DNA of 43,954 nucleotides, taken from Nitrobacter sp. 62-13 (GTDB lineage Bacteria > Pseudomonadota > Alphaproteobacteria > Rhizobiales > Xanthobacteraceae). A program made the translations under genes and the position numbers. The notes under the pieces were generated by a model. The model worked only from the letters and a program-made list of their open reading frames with translations. It was not told the origin of the DNA and made no database searches. The DNA is taken from NCBI RefSeq assembly GCF_001896955.1, contig NZ_MKRN01000189.1:400-44353 (forward strand), given 5' to 3'. Below are positions 33,992 to 42,724 of this stretch, in pieces (position 1 is the stretch's first letter; each line of letters starts with the position of its first letter).

Positions 33992-34993
33992 TTGAAAACG
34001 TCGCTGAACGACGCAACCACGCTGCGATGCCGCATCGAGCGTTGGCCGATCGCGGGCAGTTTCACGATCAGCCGCGGGGCGAAGACCGAAGCCGTCGTGG
34101 TCGTCGCCGAGATCAGCCGGAGCGGGCGCACCGGCCACGGGGAATGCGTTCCCTACGCACGCTACGGGGAAACCCCCGAAGGCGTTCTCGCCTGCCTTCT
34201 CGCGATGCAGGAGCCCCTCGCCGCTGGCCTGGATCGCCGATCCCTCGCGTCCATCATGCCGGCAGGCGCGGCACGCAATGCGCTGGATTGCGCGCTGTGC
34301 GACCTCGAGGCCAAATGCAGTGGCCAACGCATTTGGACATTGCTGGATCGCCCTGCTCCGGTCCCTCGTTCCACCGCCTACACAATCTCGCTCGGGTCTC
34401 CGGAAGTCATGGCGGCGGCGACCGCAAAGGCCGCCCATCGCCCTCTTCTCAAGATCAAGCTTGGTGGCGACGGCGATGCCGAACGCATCGCCGCCGTGCG
34501 CAAGCAGGCTCCGGAATCGGAACTGATCGTCGACGCCAACGAGGCATGGACGCTTGACAATCTGGAGGGGAACCTGGCGGCGTGCGAGGCGGCCGGCGTC
34601 ACGCTCGTCGAGCAACCGCTTCCCGCGGGCAACGACGAAGCGCTGGCGCAGATCCGCAGGGTCATCAGCATCTGCGCCGATGAAAGCGTCCATGACCGCT
34701 CCTCGCTCGGCGGCCTTCGCGAACGTTACGACGCCATCAACATCAAGCTCGACAAGACCGGCGGCCTGACCGAAGCCCTCGCCATGGCCGATGCGGCGCA
34801 AGCGCTGGGTTTCGAGATCATGGTCGGCTGCATGGTCGCGACCTCGCTGTCGATGGCGCCCGCCATGCTGATCGCGCAGCAGGCCCGTTTCGTCGATCTC
34901 GACGGTCCGCTGTTGCTCGCCAAGGATCGCAGCGACGGTCTCCGCTACGACGGCAGCACGGTCTATCCGCCCGACGCCGCGCTCTGGGGCTGA
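33992..34993 (+). CDS. Dipeptide (L-Ala-D/L-Glu type) epimerase, enolase superfamily
   Basis: This is 333 residues from a TTG at 33992; a GTG at 33920 would add 24 residues that do not look like the family. Start choice is uncertain because no strong ribosome site is seen. Enolase-superfamily residues are present: LKIKLGG (catalytic Lys), VDANEAW (metal Asp), VEQPLP (metal Glu), CADESVHD (metal Asp) and INIKLDKTGG (second catalytic Lys), then MVGCMVATSLSMAPA. These match L-Ala-D/L-Glu epimerases that recycle or degrade murein peptides. Substrate may differ among dipeptides. It is divergent from the mla operon and stands alone. Confidence 0.88.
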   Translation: MKTSLNDATTLRCRIERWPIAGSFTISRGAKTEAVVVVAEISRSGRTGHGECVPYARYGETPEGVLACLLAMQEPLAAGLDRRSLASIMPAGAARNALDCALCDLEAKCSGQRIWTLLDRPAPVPRSTAYTISLGSPEVMAAATAKAAHRPLLKIKLGGDGDAERIAAVRKQAPESELIVDANEAWTLDNLEGNLAACEAAGVTLVEQPLPAGNDEALAQIRRVISICADESVHDRSSLGGLRERYDAINIKLDKTGGLTEALAMADAAQALGFEIMVGCMVATSLSMAPAMLIAQQARFVDLDGPLLLAKDRSDGLRYDGSTVYPPDAALWG

Positions 34994-35188
34994 TCCCTCC
35001 GGCCGGCATGAGCGTCCGGACGAGGCGCGACGGCCGAATCACGGGACCGGCATACGACGAATCACTGACCGTCCCGACACGACGGAGTCGGGGATTTCTG
35101 ATTCGGATCGCGTCAATTCAATTGCGATTTGCGGCGGATCATGGTGATCGTTACAGTTGCGCACAATGATTTGCGCGACGAGTTCGCC

Positions 35189-36382
35189 ATGGCCGATGAA
35201 GCTTTTGCCCTGTCGCCGATTTCCGCCAGCGCTGCTCCGCCCAGCGCTGCGGATTTCGACGCCATTCGCGAAGCCTTCATGGAGACCTCGCGGGGCCGAT
35301 GGTTTCTGACCGAATACGCCAAGCGCAACCGAAATGCGGATACCGCCATGGTGCTCGATGCGGTTGCACGCATCGAGCAGACCGTCGCCGCCCAACAGCA
35401 GGCGGCGGCCAGCGACGCGCTGCCGAAGGCCCTCGCCGCGATCAAGGCTAGCATCGCCGAAGCGAAAGCCGCCGCAGCCGCCTCGTTCGACAAGCGGATC
35501 ATGAACGATGCGCTCGCCCCCATCGAGAAGGGCGCTCGCATCATCCGCGAAATCTCGTGGAGGTGGCGCGAGATCGGCGGCGACAGCCGGATTTGCGATA
35601 TTCTCGATTCACAGGCCGGCGCGATCGACGCGGTTCACGAGCAACTCGCCGCCAGAGACGATTCCGCGGCGCTGCAGGTTGTGTTCGGGTTGATCGAGTC
35701 GACGCTCGACGAGTTGTCGGACTCACCTGCCGCGACGACTTCACCGTCGCGCGCGGAAACCGCGTCCCCGCCCTCGGCAGCAGCCGATGAAGCTCCCGCC
35801 CCGCCTGAGAACATCGCGCCGCCGGAGCAAGCAACGGCCGATACCGTTATAGCGTCATCGAGCGACGTGGAAACCGGTTCGCATGACGACAACGCGTCGG
35901 ATCGAGAACCTGGTGTCGCTCCCGGCTTCCATGAAACGGAGAGAGACTCCAGCGTTGAATCGGGAAACGCGGCGTCCGCGTCCGAAGCGCGGGTCGATAC
36001 CGTCGATGCTGCGAGCACGGAAACCCGTTGCGAACAACCGGCCGCCGCTGTGAGCGAACAGGACATGGCGCATGACGACGCCGTGCTGGATATGATCGCA
36101 CTCGAGATGGGCGCGCCCGACTTCGAAGAACCGGAAACCATCGCCGTCGCTATCGGCGATCCGGTGATTGCCGAACCGGAGCAGACTCCCGAACCTGCTG
36201 CGAATAGCTTCGATGCAAGTCCGGTTTCGGGGTCCGAGACCGTTCCGGAGATCGCAGCACCGCCTTCGCTCGGCGCATCGCTGCTGGAGAGCGGCATTGT
36301 CTCGCGCGCCGCGCCCCGCTCCGATCCGCTGGCTCCGATCCGGCGTATGACTCAGGCCGAAAAGATCGCGTTCTTTTCCTGA
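35189..36382 (+). CDS. Unknown protein, helical N-terminal domain and long disordered acidic region
   Basis: This is a 397-residue protein of unrecognised family. ATG 35189 (MADEAFALSPI) is preferred; in-frame upstream starts at 35129 and 35141 exist, and ribosome sites are weak for all. Residues about 20-170 are helical with a striking block FDAIREAFMETSRGRWFL followed by TEYAKRNRNADTAMVLDAV. Residues about 180-375 are Ala/Ser/Glu/Pro rich, acidic and of low complexity. The last 18 residues, LAPIRRMTQAEKIAFFS, form a compact tail that looks selected and may be a docking peptide. No signal peptide or membrane segment. It is convergent with the glycosyltransferase gene, 30 bases apart. Confidence 0.75.
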   Translation: MADEAFALSPISASAAPPSAADFDAIREAFMETSRGRWFLTEYAKRNRNADTAMVLDAVARIEQTVAAQQQAAASDALPKALAAIKASIAEAKAAAAASFDKRIMNDALAPIEKGARIIREISWRWREIGGDSRICDILDSQAGAIDAVHEQLAARDDSAALQVVFGLIESTLDELSDSPAATTSPSRAETASPPSAAADEAPAPPENIAPPEQATADTVIASSSDVETGSHDDNASDREPGVAPGFHETERDSSVESGNAASASEARVDTVDAASTETRCEQPAAAVSEQDMAHDDAVLDMIALEMGAPDFEEPETIAVAIGDPVIAEPEQTPEPAANSFDASPVSGSETVPEIAAPPSLGASLLESGIVSRAAPRSDPLAPIRRMTQAEKIAFFS

Positions 36383-36412
36383 CCGCGTGTCTCCATCGCG
36401 AACCGGCGCGGA

Positions 36413-37459
36413 TCAGGCAACGAGCTGCGGCGTGACGAGACATGCCTTGCATCCCACCTCGGCCGCGCAAGCCTCTGCGATATTGCTGACGAAAGTGCGG
36501 GCCGATTTCTCCCATGTGAGACTTGCGGCGAAGTCAAGGCAAGCCGCGGGAGCGATTTTCAGCGCGGCCAGACATGCCGACCGCAAGTCTTCGTCGAGAA
36601 CGGCGACCGGAGCATGGCCGATGACATCACGGGGACCGGCCACGGGAAAGGCCGCGACCGGCACGCCGCTCGCCAGCGCCTCGAGAAGAACCAGGCCGAA
36701 GGTATCGGTGCGGCTCGGAAACACGAAGACATCGGCGGCGGCATAAGTCTCCGCAAGTTGTTCGCCCGTGCGCGCGCCGAGAAAGACCGCATCCGGATAG
36801 GCCCGCTCGAGAGTCGCGCGCGCCGGTCCGTCGCCGACGACAACCTTGGTCCCGGGAAGATCGAGACTGAGAAAGGCATCGAGATTCTTCTCGACCGCGA
36901 CGCGACCGACCGAGAGGAAGATAGGGCGCGGCAGGCGGAGATCAGTCGGGCGCGGATGAAACAGGCCGGGGTCGACGCCGCGCGGCCATAACACCACATT
37001 GCGAAAACCACGCTGACGCAATTCGTCCGCAAGCGCCGGAGTTGCCGCCATGACCGCTCTGCTGGCGCCATGAAACCAATTCAACGCGCTCCATACCCAT
37101 GCTTCCGGAATCGGTGCCCGCGCCGAAACGTAATCCGGAAAGCGGGTATGGAAACTGGTGGTGAACGGCCGCCCGTGCTTGCGGCAATAGCGGCGCACCT
37201 GAAGACCGATCGGGCCCTCGGTCGCAATGTGGATGCTGTCGGGATCGGCCCCCGCAATCAGTGCTGCGATCTTGCGGGGCGCCGGCAGCGCGACGCGCAG
37301 GCCGGAGTAACCCGGAAGAGCAACTGTCCGAAACGACTGCGGAGTAAGAAAGTGTATGTCGGCGCCGAGAGGCTTCGCCGCGGCGGCGGTCATCGCCAGC
37401 GTCCGCACCACACCGTTGATCTGCGGAAGCCAGGCGTCGGTTGCGATCAGGATGCGCAT
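36413..37459 (-). CDS. Glycosyltransferase family 4 (lipid-type)
   Basis: This is a 348-residue GT-B enzyme. The N-terminal Rossmann fold begins MRILIATDAWLPQINGVVRT, with the acceptor-side TTSFHTRFPDYVSAR. The C-terminal domain holds WPRGVDPGLFHPR, SVGRVAVEKNLDAFL (donor phosphate binding) and RTDTFGLVLLEALASGVPVAAFP, the EX7E-type motif of GT4. INGVVRT and FHTRFPDY are typical of lipid glycosyltransferases (SqdX, MgtA, PimB-like). The ATG at 37459 directly abuts the stop of the phosphoesterase gene upstream, so both are translated together. It probably puts a sugar on a membrane lipid; sugar and acceptor are unknown. Confidence 0.88.
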   Translation of the reverse strand: MRILIATDAWLPQINGVVRTLAMTAAAAKPLGADIHFLTPQSFRTVALPGYSGLRVALPAPRKIAALIAGADPDSIHIATEGPIGLQVRRYCRKHGRPFTTSFHTRFPDYVSARAPIPEAWVWSALNWFHGASRAVMAATPALADELRQRGFRNVVLWPRGVDPGLFHPRPTDLRLPRPIFLSVGRVAVEKNLDAFLSLDLPGTKVVVGDGPARATLERAYPDAVFLGARTGEQLAETYAAADVFVFPSRTDTFGLVLLEALASGVPVAAFPVAGPRDVIGHAPVAVLDEDLRSACLAALKIAPAACLDFAASLTWEKSARTFVSNIAEACAAEVGCKACLVTPQLVA

Positions 37460-38272
37460 TCAGGCGGCACGCGCGCTGGTCAGCACGAGGGGCGACGATC
37501 GCCGCAGCGTGTCGGCCCAGGTGATGATCTCAAACCGCCCGTCCTCGTGCTCCGCCAGCGCGGTGCAGCTCTCCACCCAGTCGCCGCAGTTCATGTAACG
37601 TATGTCATGCTCGTCGCGGATCGCGGCATGATGGATATGACCGCAGATCACGCCGTCGGCATTGTAACGACGCGCCTCGCCCGCCAGCGTCCGCTCGAAC
37701 GCGCCGATGTAGTTCACCGCGTTCTTGACCTTGAATTTCGCCCATTTCGACAGCGACCAGTACGGAAATCCGAACGAGCGGCGGAACGCGTTGACGAAGC
37801 GGTTGAGGCGGATCGCGACGTCGTAGGCTTTATCGCCGAGGTGGGCGAGCCAGCGCGCGTTCTGGATCACGAGATCGAAGATATCGCCGTGGATGACCAG
37901 ATAGCGCCGCCCGTCGGCGCCCTCGTGGATCGCGCTCTCGACGACTTCGATGCCGCCGAAATGCGTTCCATAGTAGGATCGCAGGAATTCATCATGATTG
38001 CCGGGCACGTAGATAATCGTCGCGCCCTTGCGCGCCTTGCGCAGCATCTTCTGGACGAAGTCGTTATGCGACTGCGGCCAGTGCCAACTCGATTTCAGCG
38101 CCCAGCCATCGACGATATCGCCGACGAGGTAGATCGTCTCGGCATCGTGATGCTTGAGAAAATCCAGCAACTGGTCCGCCTGAGAGCCGCCTGCGCCGAG
38201 ATGGACGTCGGAGATGAACAGGGTTCGGAAACGATGATCCGGATTGCCTTCATTCATCTCGTCGTTCCCCAT
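37460..38272 (-). CDS. LpxH-like metallophosphoesterase
   Basis: This is a 270-residue protein. ATG 38272 starts MGNDEMNEGNPDHRF. Calcineurin-type motifs are complete: SDVHLG (about 21-26), GDIVDGW, GNHDEF, VIHGD and CGHIHHA, which bind two metal ions. The length and the SSWHWPQSHNDFVQK block match the UDP-2,3-diacylglucosamine pyrophosphatase family, but it is longer than E. coli LpxH (240). Many Alphaproteobacteria use LpxI for lipid A, so this may act on another lipid or nucleotide. The stop directly touches the start of the GT4 gene (37459), so the pair forms a two-gene operon that suggests one glycolipid step after the other. Confidence 0.85.
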   Translation of the reverse strand: MGNDEMNEGNPDHRFRTLFISDVHLGAGGSQADQLLDFLKHHDAETIYLVGDIVDGWALKSSWHWPQSHNDFVQKMLRKARKGATIIYVPGNHDEFLRSYYGTHFGGIEVVESAIHEGADGRRYLVIHGDIFDLVIQNARWLAHLGDKAYDVAIRLNRFVNAFRRSFGFPYWSLSKWAKFKVKNAVNYIGAFERTLAGEARRYNADGVICGHIHHAAIRDEHDIRYMNCGDWVESCTALAEHEDGRFEIITWADTLRRSSPLVLTSARAA

Positions 38273-38335
38273 GGCGGAGCAGCTAACACGCCGTCATGAC
38301 AACGCAATGACAGGCGTCTCCCGATGGCGACGCCG

Positions 38336-39148
38336 TCAGTCGTGGTCGTGATCCAGCCTGTGGAAATGATGGATCGGGCCATGGCCGTGACCGACGCCGA
38401 GCCGGTCCGCCGCCGCGATTGCTTCAGTGATGTAAGCCTTCGCGCCCCGCACGGCGGTTTCCATGTCGTCGCCCCTGGCGAGGCCGGCCGCGATGGCCGA
38501 CGACAGCGAGCAGCCGGTGCCGTGAGTGTTTTTGGTGGCGATGCGCGGAGCGGCAAGCGCCAGCACCCCGTCGTGGGTGACGAGATAGTCGATGCTCTCC
38601 GCGCCGCGGCCATGCCCGCCCTTGATCAGGACCGCCGCGCAACCGAGCGTCAGCAAACGCCGGCCCTGCCGCACGATGTCGCTTTCGCTTTCGGCAACGG
38701 CCTCATCGAGCAGCCCTGCCGCCTCCGGCAGGTTCGGCGTTATCAATTGCGCGCGCGGGACAAGTCCGCTCCGTAACGCCTCCACCGCATCGCGCTCCAG
38801 CAGGCGAGCCCCCGACGTCGCGACCATCACCGGATCGAGCACCACATGCGCGGGCGACCAGTGCAACAGGCCGTCGGCGATGGCATCGGTCACGGCGGCG
38901 TCCGCGACCATGCCGATCTTGACGGCTCCGACGTCGAGATCGCCGAACACCGCATCGAGCTGCGCGGTCACGAAATCCGCCGGCACATGGTGGATCCCCG
39001 AGACGCCTCGCGTGTTCTGCGCCGTCAGCGCCGTGACGACGGAGGCGCCATAAACTCCGAATGCCGCGAATGTCTTGAGGTCTGCCTGGAGTCCCGCACC
39101 CCCGCTGGAGTCGGATCCGGCGATGGTCAAGGCAATGGGGATTGTCAT
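38336..39148 (-). CDS. thiD: Hydroxymethylpyrimidine/phosphomethylpyrimidine kinase ThiD
   Basis: This is a 270-residue kinase of the ribokinase fold. It begins [20 protein letters not shown], with [36 protein letters not shown] and the anion-hole motif [19 protein letters not shown]. ThiD phosphorylates HMP to HMP-P and then HMP-PP for thiamine synthesis. The C terminus is His-rich ([18 protein letters not shown]), which is unusual and might bind metal, or be neutral. No TPP riboswitch was found upstream. It lies 63 bases before the phosphoesterase gene on the same strand, without obvious link. Confidence 0.93.
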   Translation of the reverse strand: MTIPIALTIAGSDSSGGAGLQADLKTFAAFGVYGASVVTALTAQNTRGVSGIHHVPADFVTAQLDAVFGDLDVGAVKIGMVADAAVTDAIADGLLHWSPAHVVLDPVMVATSGARLLERDAVEALRSGLVPRAQLITPNLPEAAGLLDEAVAESESDIVRQGRRLLTLGCAAVLIKGGHGRGAESIDYLVTHDGVLALAAPRIATKNTHGTGCSLSSAIAAGLARGDDMETAVRGAKAYITEAIAAADRLGVGHGHGPIHHFHRLDHDHD

Positions 39149-39333
39149 CGGTATTCTCGCGCCAGGGCCGTCGGATCGACGCCAGCATAGTTATTCATTC
39201 GCGGCAGGCATAGGCGCGAGCCGCAACCGGAGAGTCCGTCGAATCACCGGTCGACCGGATTTTTCGGCGCATCTCGGTGTCCACGCGGCTCGAACGCGCT
39301 ATATTGAAGCCTGACGCCCTCCGGAGATACGCG

Positions 39334-39579
39334 ATGGTACCTTTCTTCGTGCAATTCAAGTGCAAGCTCGGCCAATCCTATGCCGTCGCCAACGCTCTCG
39401 CGGAGGCCGAGATCGCCTCGGAAATCTATTCCACCGCCGGCGACTACGATCTGCTGGCGAAATTCTACGTCGGTAACGACACCGATATCGGGCACTTCGT
39501 GAACGAGAAGGTGCAGGTCATTCCGGGCATTCAGGACACCCACACCATCATTACTTTCAAGGCGTTCGGAACCAACTAG
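39334..39579 (+). CDS. Stand-alone Lrp/AsnC ligand-binding (RAM) domain protein
   Basis: This is an 81-residue protein. The ATG at 39334 follows GGAG. It begins MVPFFVQFKCKLGQSYAVAN and has EIYSTAGDYDLLAKFYVGND and IPGIQDTHTIITF, the RAM fold of the Lrp/AsnC C-terminal half. No helix-turn-helix is present, so it is not a DNA-binding regulator by itself; such proteins may bind an amino acid and join full-length Lrp members. The TAG stop (39577-39579) lies inside the CTAG end of the composite element starting at 39576. thiD is divergent, 185 bases away. Confidence 0.88.
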   Translation: MVPFFVQFKCKLGQSYAVANALAEAEIASEIYSTAGDYDLLAKFYVGNDTDIGHFVNEKVQVIPGIQDTHTIITFKAFGTN

Positions 39580-39742
39580 TGTCCCGATTCCGAAGTTCGC
39601 ATACCCTTGCAGCAACCTTTGATGCGAACTTCGGAATCAAAGGGACACTAGCAACTTTATGATTCTAGTGTGGTTTAGGTTCAGAAGTTCGCTTGACGGA
39701 CTCGATTGGGCAATGAAGCGAACTTCTGAACCACCACACTAG
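39576..39742. mobile_element. Composite double-hairpin element, copy 2 (CTAG-bounded, inverted)
   Basis: Two palindromes, 39576-39651 and 39665-39742, are each bounded by CTAG and separated by 13 bases (39652-39664). The second matches the first palindrome of copy 1 (30794-30870) reversed, down to the GGTTTAGG/GGTGG asymmetry of its arms. The spacer read in reverse agrees with the copy 1 spacer at about 10 of 13 bases. The first CTAG overlaps the stop codon of the preceding gene. Confidence 0.82.
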
Positions 39743-39818
39743 CCACTCCTGCATCTGGAACAAATGGTGGTACGCGCTGTTAAAGCTCGCGCCAACCCGA
39801 ACATGACAGGAGAAAACG

Positions 39819-40244
39819 ATGAAAGCCGCCAAGATTTCTCTCATCACACTCGCCTTCGCTGCCGCCGTCGGGTTGGCAGGCCAGGCGTCCGCCGAAACGC
39901 TGAAAGCAACCCTGAACGGCGCATCCGAAGTGCCCGCCAATACCAGCAAGGGCACCGGGACAGTCGAGGCGAATTACGATCCCGCGTCCAAAAAACTGAC
40001 CTGGAAGCTGACCTATTCCGGTCTGACCGGCCCGGCGACGGCCGCCCATTTCCATGGCCCGGCAGCCGCAGGCCAGAATGCAGGCGTTGCGGTTGCAATC
40101 CCGAATGCCACGTCCAGCCCGGCCGAAGGCAGCGCCACGCTGACCGATGCGCAGGCCGCCGACCTTTTGGCCGGCAAGTACTATGTCAACGTTCATACTG
40201 CCGCCCATCCGGGCGGCGAAATCCGCGGGCAGGTCACGAAGTAG
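39819..40244 (+). CDS. Exported CHRD-domain protein
   Basis: This is a 141-residue protein. The AGGAG site (39810-39814) is ideal. Residues 1-25 (SLITLAFAAAVGLAGQASA then ET) form a Sec signal peptide. The rest is a CHRD domain: LNGASEVPANTSKGTG, LTWKLTYSGLTGPATAAHFHGPA, and YYVNVHTAAHPGGEIRGQV at the end. CHRD was first noted in chordin and is common in bacterial secreted proteins. Conserved histidines (HFHGPA, NVHTAAHPGGE) suggest a metal or ligand site, but its role is not known. A strong terminator follows at 40277, and the gene appears monocistronic. Confidence 0.92.
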   Translation: MKAAKISLITLAFAAAVGLAGQASAETLKATLNGASEVPANTSKGTGTVEANYDPASKKLTWKLTYSGLTGPATAAHFHGPAAAGQNAGVAVAIPNATSSPAEGSATLTDAQAADLLAGKYYVNVHTAAHPGGEIRGQVTK

Positions 40245-40276
40245 CCCTCGGCCCAATCGCAAGACATTCGACAAAG

Positions 40277-40303
40277 GGGCGAACCGCCGGTTCGCCCTTT
40301 TTT
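40277..40303 (+). terminator. Rho-independent terminator of the CHRD gene
   Basis: The nine-base arms GGGCGAACC (40277-40285) and GGTTCGCCC (40289-40297) pair perfectly around a three-base loop and are followed by TTTTTT (40298-40303). It begins 33 bases after the CHRD stop. A matching AAA before the left arm could make it partly bidirectional. Confidence 0.92.
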
Positions 40304-40370
40304 GTTTGTCAGGGCGGGGACGAGCCCGGCCATGACGGAAAGTGGACATGGGTCTCCAAGCCAGACCTCC

Positions 40371-42674
40371 TCACTGGCGATTCTGGCGCTGAGCTTCCCG
40401 AATCGCCGTCCAGACCCGCTCCGGCGTGGCCGGCATGTCGATGTGGTCGATTCGATATTCGCGCCAGAGGCCGCCGACGATGGCGTTGACCACCGCCGGG
40501 CAGGAGCCGATGGCGCCCGCTTCGCCCGCCCCCTTCACACCGAGAGGATTGGTGGCGCAGGGGACATTGCGGGTTTCGAAGGTGATCGAGGCGCCGTCGG
40601 CGGCGCGCGGCAGCGCATAATCCATGAACGTGCCGGTGACGAGCTGCCCGTCCGCGGCATCGTAGACCGCCTGCTCCATCAGCGCCTGACCGATGCCCTG
40701 CATGGTGCCGCCATGGATCTGCCCCGCCAGCAGAAGCGGATTCAACGTCATGCCGAAATCGTCGACGACGACATAGTTGACCAACCCGATCTTTCCGGTC
40801 GCCGGGTCGATCTCGACCTCCACGACATGGGTGCCGTTCGGATAGGTGCCGTCGGCGCTGCTGAAACTCTCATTGGCCGTCAGCTTCGAGGGATCGGCGA
40901 CGCGCTTTGCGAGATCGGCGAAGGAAATGGAACGGTCGGTGCCCGCGATACGGACTGAACCGTCGCTGATTTCGAGATCGGCCGAACTGGTTTCAAGCGC
41001 CTCGGACGCGATCTCGCAGAGCTGGGCGCCGAGCTTGCGGGTTGCCCGCTCGACGCTGACGCCGCCGGAGGGAATCGAACTCGATCCGCCGGTGCCGAGA
41101 CCGGAGACGACCAGGTCGGTATCGCCCTGGATCATATGGATTCGTTCCGGCGGCAGTCCGAACTGATCGGCGATGATCTGCGCATAGGCGGTGGCATGGC
41201 CCTGCCCGCTGGACTGCGTGCCGATCAGCACCGTGACGTCGCCGTCTGCGTCGAGTCGCACGTCGGCCCGCTCCCGTCCCATCGTGCCGCAAACCTCGAC
41301 ATAGGTCGCCAACCCGATGCCCCGAACCAGACCCCGCCTTTTCGCAGCCTTCGCCCGCTTCGGAAATTCCTTCCAGTTTGCAATTTCCATGGCGCGCTTC
41401 ATATGCCCTGCGAAATCGCCGGAGTCGTAGATCTTGCCGGTCGCCGTCCGGTACGGCATCGCCTTCGGCGGAATGAAATTCTTGCGCCGGATGGCGTCCG
41501 GCGTCATGCCGAGCTTGCGCGCCGCGGCGTCGACCAGCCGCTCCACCACATAGGCGGCCTCGGGGCGGCCCGCGCCGCGATAGGCATCCACCGGCACGGT
41601 GTTGGTGAACACGGCGCGGACGCGGCAATGAAATGCCTGGATATCGTAAAGGCCGGGCAGCATCCCGGCTCCGCCATAGGGAATGTAGGGACCGAATGTC
41701 GAGAGATAGGCTCCCATGTCGCCCATCAGGTCGACATCCATGCCGAGGAACCTGCCGTCTTGCGCCAGCGCCATGCGCGCGGTGGTGACATTGTCGCGTC
41801 CCTGCGAGTCACCGACGAAATGATCCGACCTCTCGGCCGTCCATTTGACGGCCTTGCGAAGTTTTTTCGAGGCGACCGCGATCAGCGCGTATTCGCGATA
41901 GGGGAACAGCTTGGTGCCGAATCCGCCGCCGACGTCGGGGCAGATCACGCGCATCTTTTCCATCGGAATCTTCAGCACGGAGCGGCAGAGAATCTCGCGC
42001 AGCCGATGGCTGCCCTGACTGCCGACCGTCAGCGTCAGGCGATCGTGCCTGGCATCGTATTCGCAGACGGCGGCGCGCGTCTCCATGTAGTTGGTGACGA
42101 CGCGCGGATTGACGATCGAGATTTCCGCCACCGCATGCGCAGCGGCGAATGCGGCGTCGGCCGCATCCTTGTCGCCGATCGAAGCATCGAACAGGAGATT
42201 GCCCGCGTGATCGGACCAGACCTGAGGCGCTCCCTTCTTCACGGCATTGGCAACACCAACGACCGAGGCAAGCGGCGTCCACTCCACATCGATCGCCTCA
42301 AGCGCGTCGCGCGCGTGCTCGATCGTGTCGGCGACCACGAAAGCAACGGCATCGCCGACGTGCCGCACCTCGTCGCGGGGAAGGATCGGATACGGCGGCG
42401 CGGTGAAGGGCTGGTCCGGCAGGTTGAACTGGCAGGGCAAGTCGCCGAGGTCGGCGACGTCGGCTGCGGTGAGGATCAGGGCGACGCCCGGCAAACCAGC
42501 GGCGCGCGACGCATCGATCCTGTATGTCGCGTGGGCGTGCGGCGAGCGCAGCATCAGCGCATGCAACGCACCGGGCGGCGCATGGTCGTCGGTATAGCGG
42601 CCCTTGCCGCGAATAAGCGCGTCGTCTTCCTTGCGCCGGACGCTCTGGCCGATGCCGAATTTCACGGGAGCCAT
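40371..42674 (-). CDS. Form II CoxL-like molybdopterin hydroxylase large subunit
   Basis: This is a 767-residue protein of the xanthine oxidase family. N terminus: IGQSVRRKEDDALIRGKGRY. The active-site loop reads AYRGAGR (364-370), the form II signature; true aerobic CO dehydrogenase (form I) has AYRCSFR. PDVGGGFGTK (about 247-255), GQGHATAYAQI and GVKGAGEAG with the catalytic glutamate (about 718) bind the molybdenum cofactor and substrate. It would hydroxylate an aldehyde, purine or N-heterocycle. The FAD (CoxM) and Fe-S (CoxS) subunit genes are not adjacent on either side, so it must borrow partners from elsewhere. The gene is full length and intact. Confidence 0.9.
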   Translation of the reverse strand: MAPVKFGIGQSVRRKEDDALIRGKGRYTDDHAPPGALHALMLRSPHAHATYRIDASRAAGLPGVALILTAADVADLGDLPCQFNLPDQPFTAPPYPILPRDEVRHVGDAVAFVVADTIEHARDALEAIDVEWTPLASVVGVANAVKKGAPQVWSDHAGNLLFDASIGDKDAADAAFAAAHAVAEISIVNPRVVTNYMETRAAVCEYDARHDRLTLTVGSQGSHRLREILCRSVLKIPMEKMRVICPDVGGGFGTKLFPYREYALIAVASKKLRKAVKWTAERSDHFVGDSQGRDNVTTARMALAQDGRFLGMDVDLMGDMGAYLSTFGPYIPYGGAGMLPGLYDIQAFHCRVRAVFTNTVPVDAYRGAGRPEAAYVVERLVDAAARKLGMTPDAIRRKNFIPPKAMPYRTATGKIYDSGDFAGHMKRAMEIANWKEFPKRAKAAKRRGLVRGIGLATYVEVCGTMGRERADVRLDADGDVTVLIGTQSSGQGHATAYAQIIADQFGLPPERIHMIQGDTDLVVSGLGTGGSSSIPSGGVSVERATRKLGAQLCEIASEALETSSADLEISDGSVRIAGTDRSISFADLAKRVADPSKLTANESFSSADGTYPNGTHVVEVEIDPATGKIGLVNYVVVDDFGMTLNPLLLAGQIHGGTMQGIGQALMEQAVYDAADGQLVTGTFMDYALPRAADGASITFETRNVPCATNPLGVKGAGEAGAIGSCPAVVNAIVGGLWREYRIDHIDMPATPERVWTAIREAQRQNRQ

Positions 42675-42724
42675 ATGATCTCCGCCGTTGCGGGATCGTT
42701 ATACCGCAGCGGAGCCTCGCCCGA

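Noticed and set aside
39149-39333. TPP riboswitch upstream of thiD
   Set aside because: No CTGAGA or the other conserved core of the thi box was found on the relevant strand.
40371-42674. True aerobic CO dehydrogenase CoxL
   Set aside because: The active-site loop is AYRGAGR, not AYRCSFR, so the CO-specific cysteine is missing.
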